Notes: generated by a model not told the origin, from the letters alone. A stretch of 64,000 nt of DNA from Glaciozyma antarctica PI12 (GCA_002917775.1 KZ627150.1:62001-126000), one strand, 5' to 3'. Positions 10,281 to 22,115 are shown, counted from the first letter of the stretch. Numbers and translations are program-made.

Positions 10281-11020
10281 GCAGAGGCAGTGCGGTGCGT
10301 AGGGCGATACGGAGGAATGGTGAGGGAGCTGATGGATTTCGCTCAAGCAGGTTCGTGAGGACGTGGGGCGGTTGTTGTGCGATGGTTTAGCAGCGGGACG
10401 AGGAGAGGAGGGCAGGGGAGGCAGACGGGAGCAACAGTAACAGCGAGGCAGTGAGGCGTGTACTCCTAGTTGGACGCTCTGTTTCGAACCTTTCTGCGTG
10501 CGATGGTGCTCTTGATTCGACGGCAGCAGCAGGCGCCTCGCTCTCCCACTTTACAGCCTCAGGGCTGATCACGCTGAGTTCGCCCGCACTGCTCCAGCTT
10601 TGTTGGCATCACAGCATTCCATCTAAAAAGCGACCACTTCTTCTGCGCGAAGAAGGGGAGAACAAGCAGCGAGAGACGAGCGCGGAGAGCGGATAGGGGG
10701 TGCTTATTTGAACGCCTCCGCTGTCTCGATACCAGGGCGACCCCGTGTGTCCCTAATGAGCCCTGGCTGAGCCCCAGCTGAGCTCCAACTCGAGCTGGAT
10801 GGAATTGCCGAAGGTGTTTGGGTCTGTAGCCGTCGGCCCCAGCGAAGCCTCTCAGAGAGAACAGCGAGCTCGCCTTTCTCTTTCCTACCACACACCCCAG
10901 CGAGCACTCAGTCGCCCGTCTCATCGCCCAAGCCACCACAGTAAGTATTCTTCTCTCGTCTCCGAACCCTTGCTGACGCGGGCGCCGCTCCCACAGCACC
11001 CCCACCAAACCAATCTCAAC
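10281..11020. other. Intergenic region and leader of cysteine-rich paralogue 3
   Basis: The right end (about 10935-10995) contains an intron-like segment (GTAAGT, CTGAC, ACAG), so paralogue 3 seems to have a spliced leader. No separate gene is supported. Confidence 0.45.
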
Positions 11021-11320
11021 AGTGCGTCCCCTCGCCGCTCCCTCTGTGCACCACTAACGTCGCTCTCCAGTGTGTATGCCAGCCTGGTGCGCCAACCCCG
11101 AGTGCGGCAAGAAGACCTGGCGCGGTTGCGGCCAGCACGTACGTTCCTCCCTGTCGACCCGCGACCCCGCTGACTCTTGCCGCAGATTGCTTCGGTGATG
11201 GACAAGGTTCCCCAGGCCGAGCGCTGTGAGTGCAAGGAGCATAATGTGCTTCCTCCTGGTGTGCTGCCGCCGGCGAAGGAGGGGAAGGCTTCTGTGGATA
11301 TCGCGGTGGAGAAGTCGTAG
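11021..11320 (+). CDS. Small cysteine-rich protein, paralogue 3 (TWxGCGxH family), split start codon
   Basis: The protein has 67 residues: MCMPAWCANPECGKKTW, RGCGQHIASVMDKVP, AERCECKEHN and a tail ending IAVEKS. Its start codon is made by splicing: A at 11021, intron 11022-11070 (GTGCGT...CTAAC...CCAG), TG at 11071. The product then begins MCMP exactly like paralogue 2, so the split start is well supported. A second intron follows the His of GCGQH. The cysteine spacing matches the other two copies. Function unknown; a small metal-binding or redox role is possible. Confidence 0.75.
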
Positions 11321-11920
11321 GTGAGTCGCTCGGAGGTGGGGGGGACGAAGGAGTGGGAGCTGATTGGGTTTCCAGGGAATAATGTGGAGCTGCTGTGAGG
11401 CTCTTGGAAAGCTTGTTGGTTGGAATGGATCTGTTCTGCTTCGAGTTGAGGTTGGGTGGGAGCTGCTTGGTCGTCGGACAATCTGCTCTCCTCGCACGTT
11501 CAGGGACTTCCTGCCGCAGACGGAACGTCGCGAATGAGCTTCCTGGGTATCCCATCGAGACGACGGGCCCGCAGTACGATCCTGCTCTCCCTCACAGCCT
11601 CCACGCCTTCTCCGAGGCTTTCTCGTTCGCCGTGTACTCTCTCCGCGCCCTGCTTCCTCGCTTGCTGACCGACGAGATCTCTCCACGCTCACCTCCCAGC
11701 TCAACCACCACCGCTGCCTTCTCACCCTTCCACCGCGCCTTCGCCACTCCCTCTGCGTCCCTCTCCTCCCTCTCAGCTCCTCCCTGCTCCACGCTGCAAG
11801 ATCTCGCTCGGACTCAGAGTTTCCAAAAGCGGGACAAGACGAGCAGCGCAGGCGACTCGAAACGACCTCGAAGGGACGGATTCAAATGAATGTACATGAA
11901 ATTGCGTCTGCTCGTCCTCG
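11321..11920. other. Convergent intergenic region
   Basis: The 3' flank of cysteine-rich paralogue 3 (plus) and of the first MFS gene (minus). No gene recognised; open frames here have no family features. Confidence 0.45.
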
Positions 11921-14056
11921 CTACACCCACTGCGTCCCCTTCTCCTTCGTCTGCAACCACCTCGCATACGCCAACAGCGCCGTTCCAATCCCGGTCGACA
12001 CACCTACAACTCCTCAGCCTCTCTTCTCTCCCAAGCGAAAACAAACGTACCGCAGAACGTTATTGGCGCATAGAAAGCGTTGTTGGCTCGGACGAGGAGG
12101 GCGCCGGCGATGGGGTTTCCTCCGAGAGCAGCGAAACCGACGCAGATGAAGGCTAGGCCGTTACGGATTCCCTGTGGTGGGGGTGAGCATGGTACGGGGA
12201 GAGCTTGGGGAGGGAAGAGGGAGAGCTCGGGGAGGAGGGAGGGACGCACTATTTCTTGGTGGTTGGGGGGAGAGGGAGATGATGACGGGGGAGATGAGGG
12301 AGACGTAGGATCCTGCGGAGGGTCAACGAAGGCGTTGGTGCGAGAATGGAGAGAGTGCGGACCTGAGCCGAAGCCGAACAGCTGTGAGGAGGGTTAGAAA
12401 TGTGAGGAGACGAATGGTGAGAGGACGTACGATAGCAAACTGTCATGAGAGCGAGGTTAGTGGCGAGCCAGGTGTTGGGGAGGAAGACGCACTGCGATGA
12501 CTCCTCCTGGGTTCGTCGCTCCCAGCCTGCGTTCGGAGGTTCGTTAGTACCTCAGCGTCTTGATAGGGAACGGAGCGACTCGCATTGCGAACAGCAGGAT
12601 TGAAGTGAGTGCGATTGACGGTACGAGCATGTTGAACGGGCCGTAAAAATCGGCAAGAGCGTTCGGGATGGTGCGGCCTAGGATCGAGGCGGCGTTCAAG
12701 ATCGTTAAAGAGTAGAAGCTGAGATTTTGCGAGATGCCGTTGAGTTCGCAGAATCCTGTGCACCGTTAGCGAGAATCGAGGCCGAGAGCGAGATTCGCAC
12801 GTTGCAGATAAAAGTACGGGAAGAACATGCTGTAGGCGTAGAGACGTTAGGAAAGCTCCAGAGAAAAAGCAAGTTACGTACCCCAGCGCAATGAAGAAGG
12901 CTCCCGCAACGGCGACGGTGTACCTCAGCTCCGAGAAAATTACGAGGAGAGATGGAGCTGCGACGTGTTTCTTGCGTCCTGGTAGTCGTGGCTTCATGAG
13001 CAAGTTCGCGATGAGAATGCACCCAAGATTCAGGTATGCAGCTGGAGAGCAAAGCGTGCGTTAGCGAAGAGGAGGGGGGAGAGGAACGAGGACTCACCTG
13101 CTCGAACACCCTCCTCAAAGCCTATCGAGAGGAACAGGCGATTGAGCATGATAGGGAAGGTCACACCGCCGACGCTAGAACCGACGACAGCAACCCCCAT
13201 CACAATGCTTCGCCTACGATTGAACCATTGGGCGAGGACGCTGATCTGCGAAGCGATCGCATGAGCTTCAGCTTCTCGATAGAGAGCGACTAGTCTTACC
13301 GCAGGAAGGAATGTCAATCCTGCACCTACTCCCATGCCGAACGCCTGGGAGAGAATCGCATGCCAGTACTCTGTCGAGAGCGAGACCATGAAAAGGCTGG
13401 GGGAGACGTCAGCTCACTCGCTTGCTGCGTGCGTCCTGCGGCTCACGAGAAGATGTAAAGGACTGATCCCCCGCCTAACAGCGCTCTGAAGTATCCTTTG
13501 TCGTAGAGCGGTCCTGCGATCGTTCCCATGGAGAACTGAAGGAAGATTTGGATCGAGCCGCTGTATTTGAGCGAGTCAGCTCGGTCACCTCGCTCCGCTA
13601 GTTTCCGCACTCACAGCCAGGATATACTGGAGGGGGTCATTTCTGAGAACTGGTTCTGCTGATAGTAGCCTGCGAGCGAGCCATCGTCAGCTGGAGGAAG
13701 GGGCCAGCCTTGGCCGCAACCTACTCTGAAAGACCCCAAATCTGCGCTCGTGCGTCAGCTTGCTCTGCCTCCCACCGTCCAGCAGTCACGTACGAATTAG
13801 AGAAGCCAAATGTGGCAAACATAACCAAGAATGAACCCAGGACGTTCCCCCAAGCCGCCCACCCTCCGTCAGGGTACGTGATCTCTTGCTGTCCCTCCTC
13901 CTGTCCTTCCTCCGCCACCTTTTCCCGCTCCTCTCCCTCCTCCACCTTCTTCTCCAGATCTTTCTCGCTCGATCCGGACCCCCGCAGAGAGGCGGCGGTC
14001 GATTCGTCGTCGGCGAGGGGCGCTGGAGACTCAGAGATCGGTGCGGCGGCGGCCAT
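11921..14056 (-). CDS. MFS transporter, monocarboxylate/riboflavin (MCH) type, copy A
   Basis: After an acidic cytosolic N-terminus (EKKVEEGEEREKVAEEG) the hallmark YPDGGWAAWGNVLGSFL of fungal MCH/monocarboxylate-porter-like proteins opens TM1. Further helices include ILSQAFGMGVGAGLTFLPA, the QWFNRRRSIVMGVAVVGSS loop, and a C-terminal half with GRTIPNALADFYGPFN-type sequence across introns. The last exon gives GVSTGIGTALLAYARWLQ and ends GTQWV at 11921. The reading needs more than ten short introns. The substrate cannot be told from sequence; relatives carry monocarboxylates, riboflavin or stay uncharacterised. It sits in tandem with a close paralogue just upstream, with the same C-terminal motif (ARWLQ..EKGTQW), pointing to local duplication. 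Confidence 0.85.
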
Positions 14057-14347
14057 GGCTTGAACGGGGCGGGTACGGCTGTGAGCTGGCTCGCGAATAG
14101 CCTGGGGTGAGGGTGCTGGGCTGCTGCTGAAGGATTCGGACCTGTTAGGGGCGGCATCGAAGTAAGCGGGGCTCACTCGCCCGCCGATTATCTCCGAGCT
14201 CGGCCTCGCTGCCGAACCTCGTCCTCTGCAACGACGTCTTCTTTGCCCCATCGTTTGGACACACCTCGGGAGAACAAGAGGAGACGACGACGAGGTGTAT
14301 AAGATGCGATACAAAGGTGTCTAGCCAACTCTCCTTCAAGTGTCCCT

Positions 14348-16402
14348 CTAAATCCACTGCGTCCCCTTCTCCCTCGCCTGCAACCACCTCGCAACGCTCA
14401 TCAATCCCGTTCCGGTCATCGTCGATACACCTGCCAATACAACGTCAGTCTCCACCACTTTAAAGCCTCAGCGAAACGCACCCGCAAAGCAAATTGGTGC
14501 ATAGAAGGCGTTGCCCGACCTGGCGAGCAGAGCTCCTGCGATAGGGGAGCCTCCCAGTGCTCCGAACCCAATAACTACGAAAGCCAGTCCGATGCGTTGG
14601 CCCTGTGATCCGAGTTAGCTGGGAGCGAGCGAAGGACGGAGGAAGGACACACGATCTCGGTGTGGTTCTGTGCGAGGGTGGCGATGGCTGGACCGATTAG
14701 AGAGACGTAGGAGCCCGAGAAGAAGCCGAATAACTGTGCGGAGCGTCAGTGAACTGATGCAGAAGGGAGGTGAGAGGCTTGCAATGGCAAACTGCGAACA
14801 GGCCAAGGTCAGGTTGCGCCGGCGCTTTGGAGAGAGGAGAACGCACTGTAATCACTCCTCCAGGTGTGGTGGCGCCAAACATGGCGAAAATCATGACGCT
14901 CGCCAGTCCTGAAGACGGTACGAGGAGGTTGAAGACGCCGTACCGGTCCGCGAGGGCGTTGGGGATGATCCGACCTGGCACGGACGCTGCGTTGAGGATG
15001 GCGAGCGAGGCAAAGCTCAGCGTCTGCGAGATGCCGTTGCGCTCGCAGAATACTGTGATGGTAAGGTGTGAGCGAGGTAACGAGCTGCGTGAGGGAAGCA
15101 ACGAACGTTGGAGGTAGAAGAAGGGGAAGAAGATTCTGAGGACGGAGGGACGTGGATCAGCGACCCGCAAAGCTACGAAGCGAAGTGACTGACCCCATGG
15201 CGATGAAGAATGCTCCGGCGCATGCCACGGCGTATCTGGCTTCTCTGAACATGGAGATAGCCGAGGGCGCAGGGATGTGGGACTTGCGACCTGGAAATCG
15301 AGGACGCAGAATTGCGTTGGCAACGACGAGGCAGCCTAGATTGAGGAACGCGGCTGCGACCAACAAGCGGATAAGTGCGGTAAATTAACGGAGAAGGGAG
15401 GAACTGACTGGCTCGAACGGCGCCTTCAAACCCTTGGGAGACGAACAGCCTGTTGAGCATTGTGGGGAAGCAGATGCTGCAGGTTCGCGTTAGCAGGCGA
15501 CGAGAGGGACACTAAAGGAGCGTACCCGCCTACACTCCCCCCAACGGTCGAAAGCCCCATGGCCAAGCTGCGTCGTCTCCGGAAGTAGTGGGACAGGATC
15601 GACATCTGCGTCGCCTAGGTTCAGCCACTCGCACTCGCTCAAGCATCAGAGGAGCGAGACGTACGGCAGGCACCATCAATAGGCCCATTCCTAAGCCCAT
15701 TCCGATCGCTTGTGCGAGAATGGCTTGCCAGTAAGTCTTGCAAAGCGACACCATGAAGAGGCTGCGGAGAAGATCAGTCGCGCTCTCCCTGCTGAAGGAA
15801 TAAAGGACTCACGAAAAGACGTGAATGACTGAACCGACTGCAAGCAGGACGCGGAAGTGGCCTCGGTCGAAGAGCGGACCCGAGAAGCTGCCGATGCTGA
15901 ACTGCAACCAGACTTGAATGGAACCTCTGCAGAGATGGTTCAGCTTCTGCGGTCGTGCGCTAACGGAAGTAACGCTCACAGCCAGGAGATATTTGAGGCA
16001 GCGATGTTCGCGAATTGGTTAGCCGAGTAGAACGATTGGTACACTCCGAACCTTTGATTGAGGAGGTGTCAGCTCAACTCGGTCCTCACAGCCTCAGGCT
16101 CCAAACTCACGCGTTCGCGTATCCCTACCTCCCGAGCATCAGCGCCTATGCACGAGTGCAAGCCAGCGCGCACTCACAAACGTAGTGAACAACACCAAAA
16201 ACGACCCAAACACCTGCGTCCACGCCTTGAATCCTCCCTCCGGAAACGTAACCTCCACCTCCTCCTCTCCACCTCCTTCCTTCGTTGCCCCATCCTCCAA
16301 TTCCTTCTCCTTTGACCCAGCTACTGGCAGCGAGGCCACCGTGATCGAGTCATCGTCCCTCTCGAGCGGCGAAGCGGGGATCGCGGGGGCGAGCGAGGAC
16401 AT
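14348..16402 (-). CDS. MFS transporter, monocarboxylate/riboflavin (MCH) type, copy B
   Basis: The start at 16402 (MSSLAPAIPASPLERDDD) leads through an acidic segment to VTFPEGGFKAWTQVFGSFL, the copy-B version of the family's first-helix motif. Other recognisable parts are LAQAIGMGLGMGLLMVPA, RSHIPAPSAISMFREARYA and the TM7-8 region around FFYLQ. The last exon encodes GVSTMTGTGLMSVARWLQ and ends KGTQWI. Intron positions and C-terminus parallel copy A. Both are on the minus strand 291 bases apart, so they are independent transcription units made by tandem duplication. Substrate unknown; plasma membrane location is inferred from the family. Confidence 0.84.
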
Positions 16403-17045
16403 CAGAGCGCGGGGGTTGAGCGGGAGGGCCGGGGGGAGGAGGAGGAGGGAACGCTTCGGCCTTTCGCGTTGAGGAGCAGACTGGAGAGGAGAACCTGCTG
16501 ACAACAGAAAAGTTCGACGCACCACGCTGGAGTGAGTCCGCCGCGATCGCCGAACGTGCCGAAGGGGTAGGATGCCGTTGAGTAGGTGGGGCAAGGACGC
16601 TCGCCTGGTACCTGTTGCCGGGTGATTCAAGGTAGCGCCAACCCACGCAGGAGGAGAGCTGAATCGAGCCCGAGGTCGGCGAAGGAAGTTGGCGCTGGAG
16701 CTGCTGCCACTGGCCGTGGCGCCAGCCGGACTGAGGAGGGGACCGCAGGTCCGAGGAGCGCTGGAGCGTACTGCCAGAGAAGCAGATTGCTTGGTGCGAG
16801 AGGCAACGTAAAGAAGCGGGTGCGAGCAAGGTGGCGGACGGAAGAGTGGGAAGGGATGTCTCAATATGTTCGGAGCTCCGAGTCCTCTCGACGGGTCTCT
16901 TCGTTCTCTCCGGCCTCGATGGCAGCTTTCCACCGTGATCTACGTCCTCGAGGTCGTTCAAGTACCAGCGCAGCGAACCTCACCGAGGAATTCCCATCCT
17001 ATCACTGCTCCCGAGTCTGCAATTCCCTTTCTTTCAATCACCCTT
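16403..17045. other. Intergenic region, MFS copy B promoter and 3' end of the dehydrogenase gene
   Basis: Both neighbours are on the minus strand. The left part must hold the MFS copy B promoter. I see no gene or clear repeat. Confidence 0.45.
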
Positions 17046-20000
17046 CTACGCCATCCTAAACACTTTATCCATCACCGCCACCTTCTGAGCCGCAAAGTAC
17101 GTCCCCACTCCCGGTGCCGGCGCCGCATTCGCCGGCCTCCCAGCGTACTCGAGCTTCCCGTCGAGGATCTGCTCGAACCGGGGAAGGACGAACGAGAACG
17201 CGCCAGCGTTCTCCGGCTCCTCCTGCGCCCAGACGTACGACTCTGCACTCGAGAAGCGCGAGACTTGCTTGGAGAGTTCGGCGTAGGGGAAGGGAGAGAT
17301 TTCCTGTAGAGGGATTAGCGAGAGCAGCGAAGAGGGAGGGAGAGACGTACTTCGACACGGATGAAAGCGATCGAACTGTCGAGAGATCGCTCCTTGCGCT
17401 CCTTGATGAGGTCGTAGTACATCTTCCCGGAGAGGAAGACGACGCGCTTGACTTTCGAGTCGTCGGTGATGGAAAGGTCGGCGAGGACGGGCTGGAAGGA
17501 CGTTCCCTCGGTGAGCTCAGCGAGCGTCGATGATGCGGCCTGCAGTAAACCGTCAGATCGAATCGTATGGGAAATTGTTATGCGACGCACGGGAAGACGG
17601 AGGATGCCCTTGGGAGAGAAGACGACGAGCGGCTTGCGGTACTCACGGACCAGCTGGCGACGAAGGAGGTGGAAGTATTGCGCGGCGGTCGTGACGTTGA
17701 TGAGGTGCATGTTGGGAACGAAGGGAGTGCGGTTGATGGACTCGTTGGTGAGCTGGAGGAATCGTTCGATGCGAGCACTGCGGGGACGAGGTCAGCGAGG
17801 CCGAGGTGGGAGTGATGAGTGCGAAAAAGACGAACCTGGAGTGCTCAGGACCGGCAGAGTCTGCGAGAAGAATCAGGCTCTACTCGTTGAGAGTCGAGAA
17901 AGGAAGCGAGCTCACCGTATCCATGAGGGAGAAGGAGTGTCAACGCGCTCTGCATACCCCACTTCGTCTCGCCGGAACCAAAGTACGTATCGATAGGGAC
18001 CTATACAGCCTCGTCAGCAAAGCTCCCCCTTTCCATCACAATCCCGCGAACGCACCTGAGCTGTATCCAGGAAATCGCCAAACTGCAACCAGTCCCATCA
18101 GTCCTCGCATCCTGAACGACCGCACAAAACCACGCACCTGCGCCTCCCAAATCGGCAGCGTCGTCGGCGACACCCACGCCAATCCCTGCTCGAACCCAAT
18201 CACGGCGTACTCGGAAAGCGGCGAGTTGACGACCTCGATCGTCCCTGGCGTTCCCTTCGTTCCAGCCGGAGGAGAAGTCGAGAGGCTCTGGAGAGGGACG
18301 GTGGAGCGAGTCGAGTGCTGGTCCGAGACGACGGCGTGGCGTTGAGAGAAGGTTCCCTGCGCTCGTGATTAGCGATGAAGAGGCGCAAAAAGAGGGAAGA
18401 CGTACGCGACCGCTGTCTTGGCCGCAGAGACGAACGTGCTGGCCTTCGAGCATGAGGGAGCCGAACGCGAGAGCTTCGGCCGTCGCAAAGTCGATCCCCG
18501 TTCCCTTCTCGATACTTTGAAGACGCTTCGCCATATGCATCTTCAGGAGCCTAGGGTGAACCGTCTGCAACCGCCGATAATCAGCTCCTTCCTCGTGCGA
18601 GAAAGCGAGAAAAACGCACGATATCATCCGGCGTCTGAACGCTCCTCCTCCCCACCTCCTTCAGCACCTCCTCCGTCACTCCCGTATCGGTCCTCTGCTC
18701 CCACTCTCCCTCCTTGGGCCAGCGCATCGTTCCCCACCCGCGCGGCATCGCCAGCTCAGGAACTTTGAAGTTCTCAGGCTCGGCTCCGACGAGGGAGGTG
18801 TCGAGGAATGCGAGGTGAGCTTTCTTCGTCTCGGCGGCGGTGGCGGCGTCCAAGATGCCGGAGGCGAGGAGGGACTTTTCGTAGATCTGCGCGACGGAAC
18901 TGTGTGGGGTGTTAGCGAGGCTCGAGAGGGGATGGGAGAGACGCACGGGAGATCTGCGATGGTCTTGTACATGATCGGCGAGGTGAAGGACGGCTGAGGC
19001 AGGATATTAGCAGTATTGCAGGACGTAGAGGAGACGGGGATGCACCTCGTCAAGCTCGTTGTGTCCTCGGCGACGGTAGACGACCAGGTCGATCACGACG
19101 TCCTTCTTGAACTTCCTGCTCGCTCGCTCGCTCAGTTTTGCCTCCGCCACGAAGAGAACGGTACGCACTGCTGGTACGCAACAGCGAGACTGACTGCTCG
19201 AGCGACGTCGTCGATACGGTCTCCATTGACGTGGATGATCGGTGCAGCGATTGATTTTGCGAGGTCGGTAGCGTAGAAGGAGGTGCGACCAGCGGAAGAG
19301 GGAGTCGTGTACCCGAGTTGATTGTTGACCTATCCCATTTGTCAGCTAGTACATCGACAAGGACGAGGAGAGTACGCACGACGATCCGAACCGTTCCTCC
19401 GACAGTGAAGTGCGGCAAGCTCGCTAGATTCAAGCTCTCCGCAACGACTCCTTGTCCTCCGAACGCCGCGTCTCCGTGCACTTGCAAACTGAGAACCTTG
19501 TCGCCGAGCTCGTACTTCTCTCCGCTAGCAGTCGCGTCGAGCGAGCCGAAGGGGACTTGAAGCCCGCGTGCGAAGCCGAGCGCGACAGGGTTGACGGCCT
19601 CGAGGTGCGAGGGGTTGGGAAGGAGGTGGACAGCGGGAGTGGTGGGAGTGGTGAGGAAGAGGTGGGAGAGGACGTCGTCGGTGAATTGGGAGGAGGGGAG
19701 CGAGGGAGGGAGAGTCGGGAGGGCGCGCATCTGCAGAGGGAGTCAGCTAGAATTCGCACAAAGGAGGAGTGGGCGTACCTTGCGAACGAGGATGCGAAGG
19801 TCGAGATCGAGCATTTGAGTGAGAACGTTCAAACGACCACGGTGAGGCATAGCACTTTGCAGGAACCGTCAGCGAGCTTCACCTAGCGAGCAGGAGAGGA
19901 ACCAAACTCACAGCACCACGTCGTCCATGCCCCTGGCCTTTGCCTCCTCGAGCACGACGCCAAGCGCCACCATCATTCCCTCCGCTCCTTCCAGACCGTA

Positions 20001-20742
20001 CCGCTTGACACTCGGGAACTTCTTCGCGCACCAGTGATCAAACGCCTCTGAGTTGGCGAGTAGCTTCCAGTGTCCCAGCTGCTGAGCCGACGAAAGGGGG
20101 GTCGAGTGCGATTTCTCGAGGAGAGTTTCGAGGAAGCGACGCTCGTGCTTCGAAGGAAGGTGCATGAACTGGTCCACTAAATCAGCTGCTGTTCGCCGTC
20201 CGGAGGAAGAGCAACGCACCTCGTAGCCCACTCCACCGCAATACACGTCCGCCAATCGCTCCGCAATCTCCTCGATACTCTTCTCCCCACTCTTGCCCTC
20301 GGGAAAGTCGAGGATTCCCGTCGTGTCAACCTCAGTCGCGCCGGCCGCTGGAGGGAGGACCTCGGAGACAAAGTCCGCGCGTACGCTCTCAGCTGCGAGA
20401 GGGAAGCTGTAGCGACGCGGGTCGAGCGCCGGCACGTTGGGCCGTTCAGCTAGGTTGAGAGGGTCGAGACGAGCAGCGCGGTGCCCGTGTCGCTACAAGG
20501 AGGAGACAGGGGGGTCAGCGCGTGCCGACTAGGAGAGAACGGCGATTACGCACGCGGTAGGATTCGACCAGGCGAAGAAGGGTCGCATTGGTGTTCCTGT
20601 TGGCGAGCTCAGAAGGCGTGAAGTCGGGCAGGACGAAGGCGGTGGGCTCCTGGTACCCCCAGATTCCCTTGTCGTGTAGCGAGCGGCGGGAGGCGAGGCA
20701 GCGTTTGCTGCTGAGAGGAGCACGTCCAAAGGTCCTGAGCAT
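17046..20742 (-). CDS. Mitochondrial 2-oxo acid dehydrogenase E1, DHTKD1 (2-oxoadipate) type
   Basis: The protein is a thiamine-diphosphate E1 of the OGDH family. It begins with a basic presequence (MLRTFGRAPLSSKRCLASRR), so it should enter mitochondria. Conserved blocks include KRYGLEGAEGMM, HLLPNPSHLEAVNP, LQVHGDAAFGGQGVV, NNQLGYTTPSSAGR, IIHVNGD, HLLRRQLVREYRKPLVVFSP and a C-terminus ending DKVFRMA. RKMRALPTLP, QLGYTTP..GRTSFY and AQYFHLLRRQ agree better with human DHTKD1 (2-oxoadipate dehydrogenase, lysine and tryptophan catabolism) than with OGDH/Kgd1, which has NNQIGFTTDPR. About 950 residues, as expected for DHTKD1. Many short introns, all in frame. The choice of 2-oxoadipate over 2-oxoglutarate is from remembered family motifs. 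Confidence 0.88.
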
Positions 20743-21043
20743 GGCGGATAGTTGCTTCGAAGACCTTGAGAGGTCGTAGTCAACCCCGAACGTTGCTGCT
20801 GGAGCTCAGCAGACGTGTGGGGGCAGCGCGGAGCGGCTTCCCGGGAGAAAAGCGTGGTGGTTCACTCGCCGGTGACCTGCACGGTTTCAGAAGAGGAACC
20901 AGGCCTTGGCATGCCGTTCGAGTCAAGAGGAGGAGGCGAGAACGAGGTCGACGCGAGGACGCGAGGAGGGACAAGGAGGCGGACGGCGGACGGCGGACGT
21001 CCGGACGACGAAGCCAGCTCTTCCTTCTCGACTCAGACTCACG
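20743..21043. promoter_or_regulatory. Divergent promoter region, dehydrogenase and MYND gene
   Basis: The two start codons (20742 minus, 21044 plus) are 301 bases apart, so both promoters lie here. I see no TATA box or other element that I can name. Confidence 0.4.
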
Positions 21044-22115
21044 ATGACTACGCTCGCCGACGACTTGATGCCCGGGATGGAGGAGATCCTCAAGAGGATG
21101 GCTCTGGATCCGTTTGGCCCAGTTATCCACGTCGCGTGGGCGTTGCAGAAGGCCGAGGACGAGGGGGAGCCACCTCCACCTGGATACGACCTGTCCGTCG
21201 GCGAGCAGTGCTTTCGCTGCTTCAAGCAGGCTTCGTAGGTGCGTAAGGGGGCGGCGGCGGGCGGTAGAGGAAGGGGGCGAGGAGGGAGAGGCGAGGTGGG
21301 ATGGGAAGGGAAGCTGGAGGACGGAGCTGACGGTGCGCGTGAACAGGCGATGCTCTGCGGTGGATGCAAAGGCGTGCTGTACTGTAGCAAGGAGTGCCGT
21401 GAGTTTTCCCTACGATTCGTGCGAAGAGTGGAGAGGTGAGGTCGGCGGGATGGACTGGCGGAACGATGAAGGTTCAGGACTTTGAGGAGCGCGCGAGCTG
21501 CTGCTAACCCAGCTCGCTGCTCACAGAGAAGGTAGATTGGTCGACTCCCAAGACCGTCTTCTTCGGCGCCCCCGTGCGATCTCTCGTCCTCAACGCTCGC
21601 AAGACTGCACTTAACTCCCCCGCGGCGCTCCCAATCACCTACTCGTACCGCGCACCCGATTCGAGTGGAGGAAGCACGTTTACGGCCAAACTCTTCTCGG
21701 ACGACGATGAATGGAAGCACATCAGCGAGCCCTTCCCGGACGCGATCGTTGGGATGAACGCAGGACTCGGTGCGTACGCAGCCTGGCAGGCCCTCATTTC
21801 GGAAAGCCTCACGTACGTCCACTCCTATTTTCCTCCTCTACACTCACTAAGCCTTTCAACAGGAGCGGTACCCCGTTCGGCGTGACGGAGTGCTACGAAC
21901 CGAGTCTCGACGTCGCCGTCAACTGCGTTCCTCAAATCATGTCGTACCAGCGCGCGGCGTAACAAGCGACTGTACCCGTGGAGCATTTGTTCGTCTTCGA
22001 GCCAGACAATCTCGGCAAGCCGGAGATCAACCCCTTTCGTCAACGGGGGCAGCGAGAGCTGGGGATGCTGAGGATGCCAAACTTTTATACCGCCTTCACG
22101 TTGAGGGTGTCGTGA
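21044..22115 (+). CDS. MYND zinc-finger protein with in-frame stops (possible pseudogene)
   Basis: The N-terminus (MTTLADDLMPGMEEILKRM) precedes a MYND finger: CFRCFKQAS, then over an intron MLCGGCKGVLYCSKEC and QKVDW. A C-terminal region (FPDAIVGMNAGLGAYAAWQ, VEHLFVFEPDN, NPFRQRG) resembles the Mss51-like C-terminal domain of fungal MYND proteins. Two stop codons interrupt this single reading frame. A TAG at 21236-21238 sits exactly at the end of exon 1, in front of a good GTGCGT donor whose 108-nt intron keeps the frame. A TAA at 21960-21962 is followed by about 50 codons of family-like sequence to a TGA at 22113. Both could derive from Gln codons by one C-to-T change. Either the gene is decaying, or the sequence has errors, or a different splice is used. 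Confidence 0.6.

Noticed and set aside
17046-20742. Calling the dehydrogenase KGD1
   Set aside because: Several motifs fit DHTKD1 better; the symbol was left empty.
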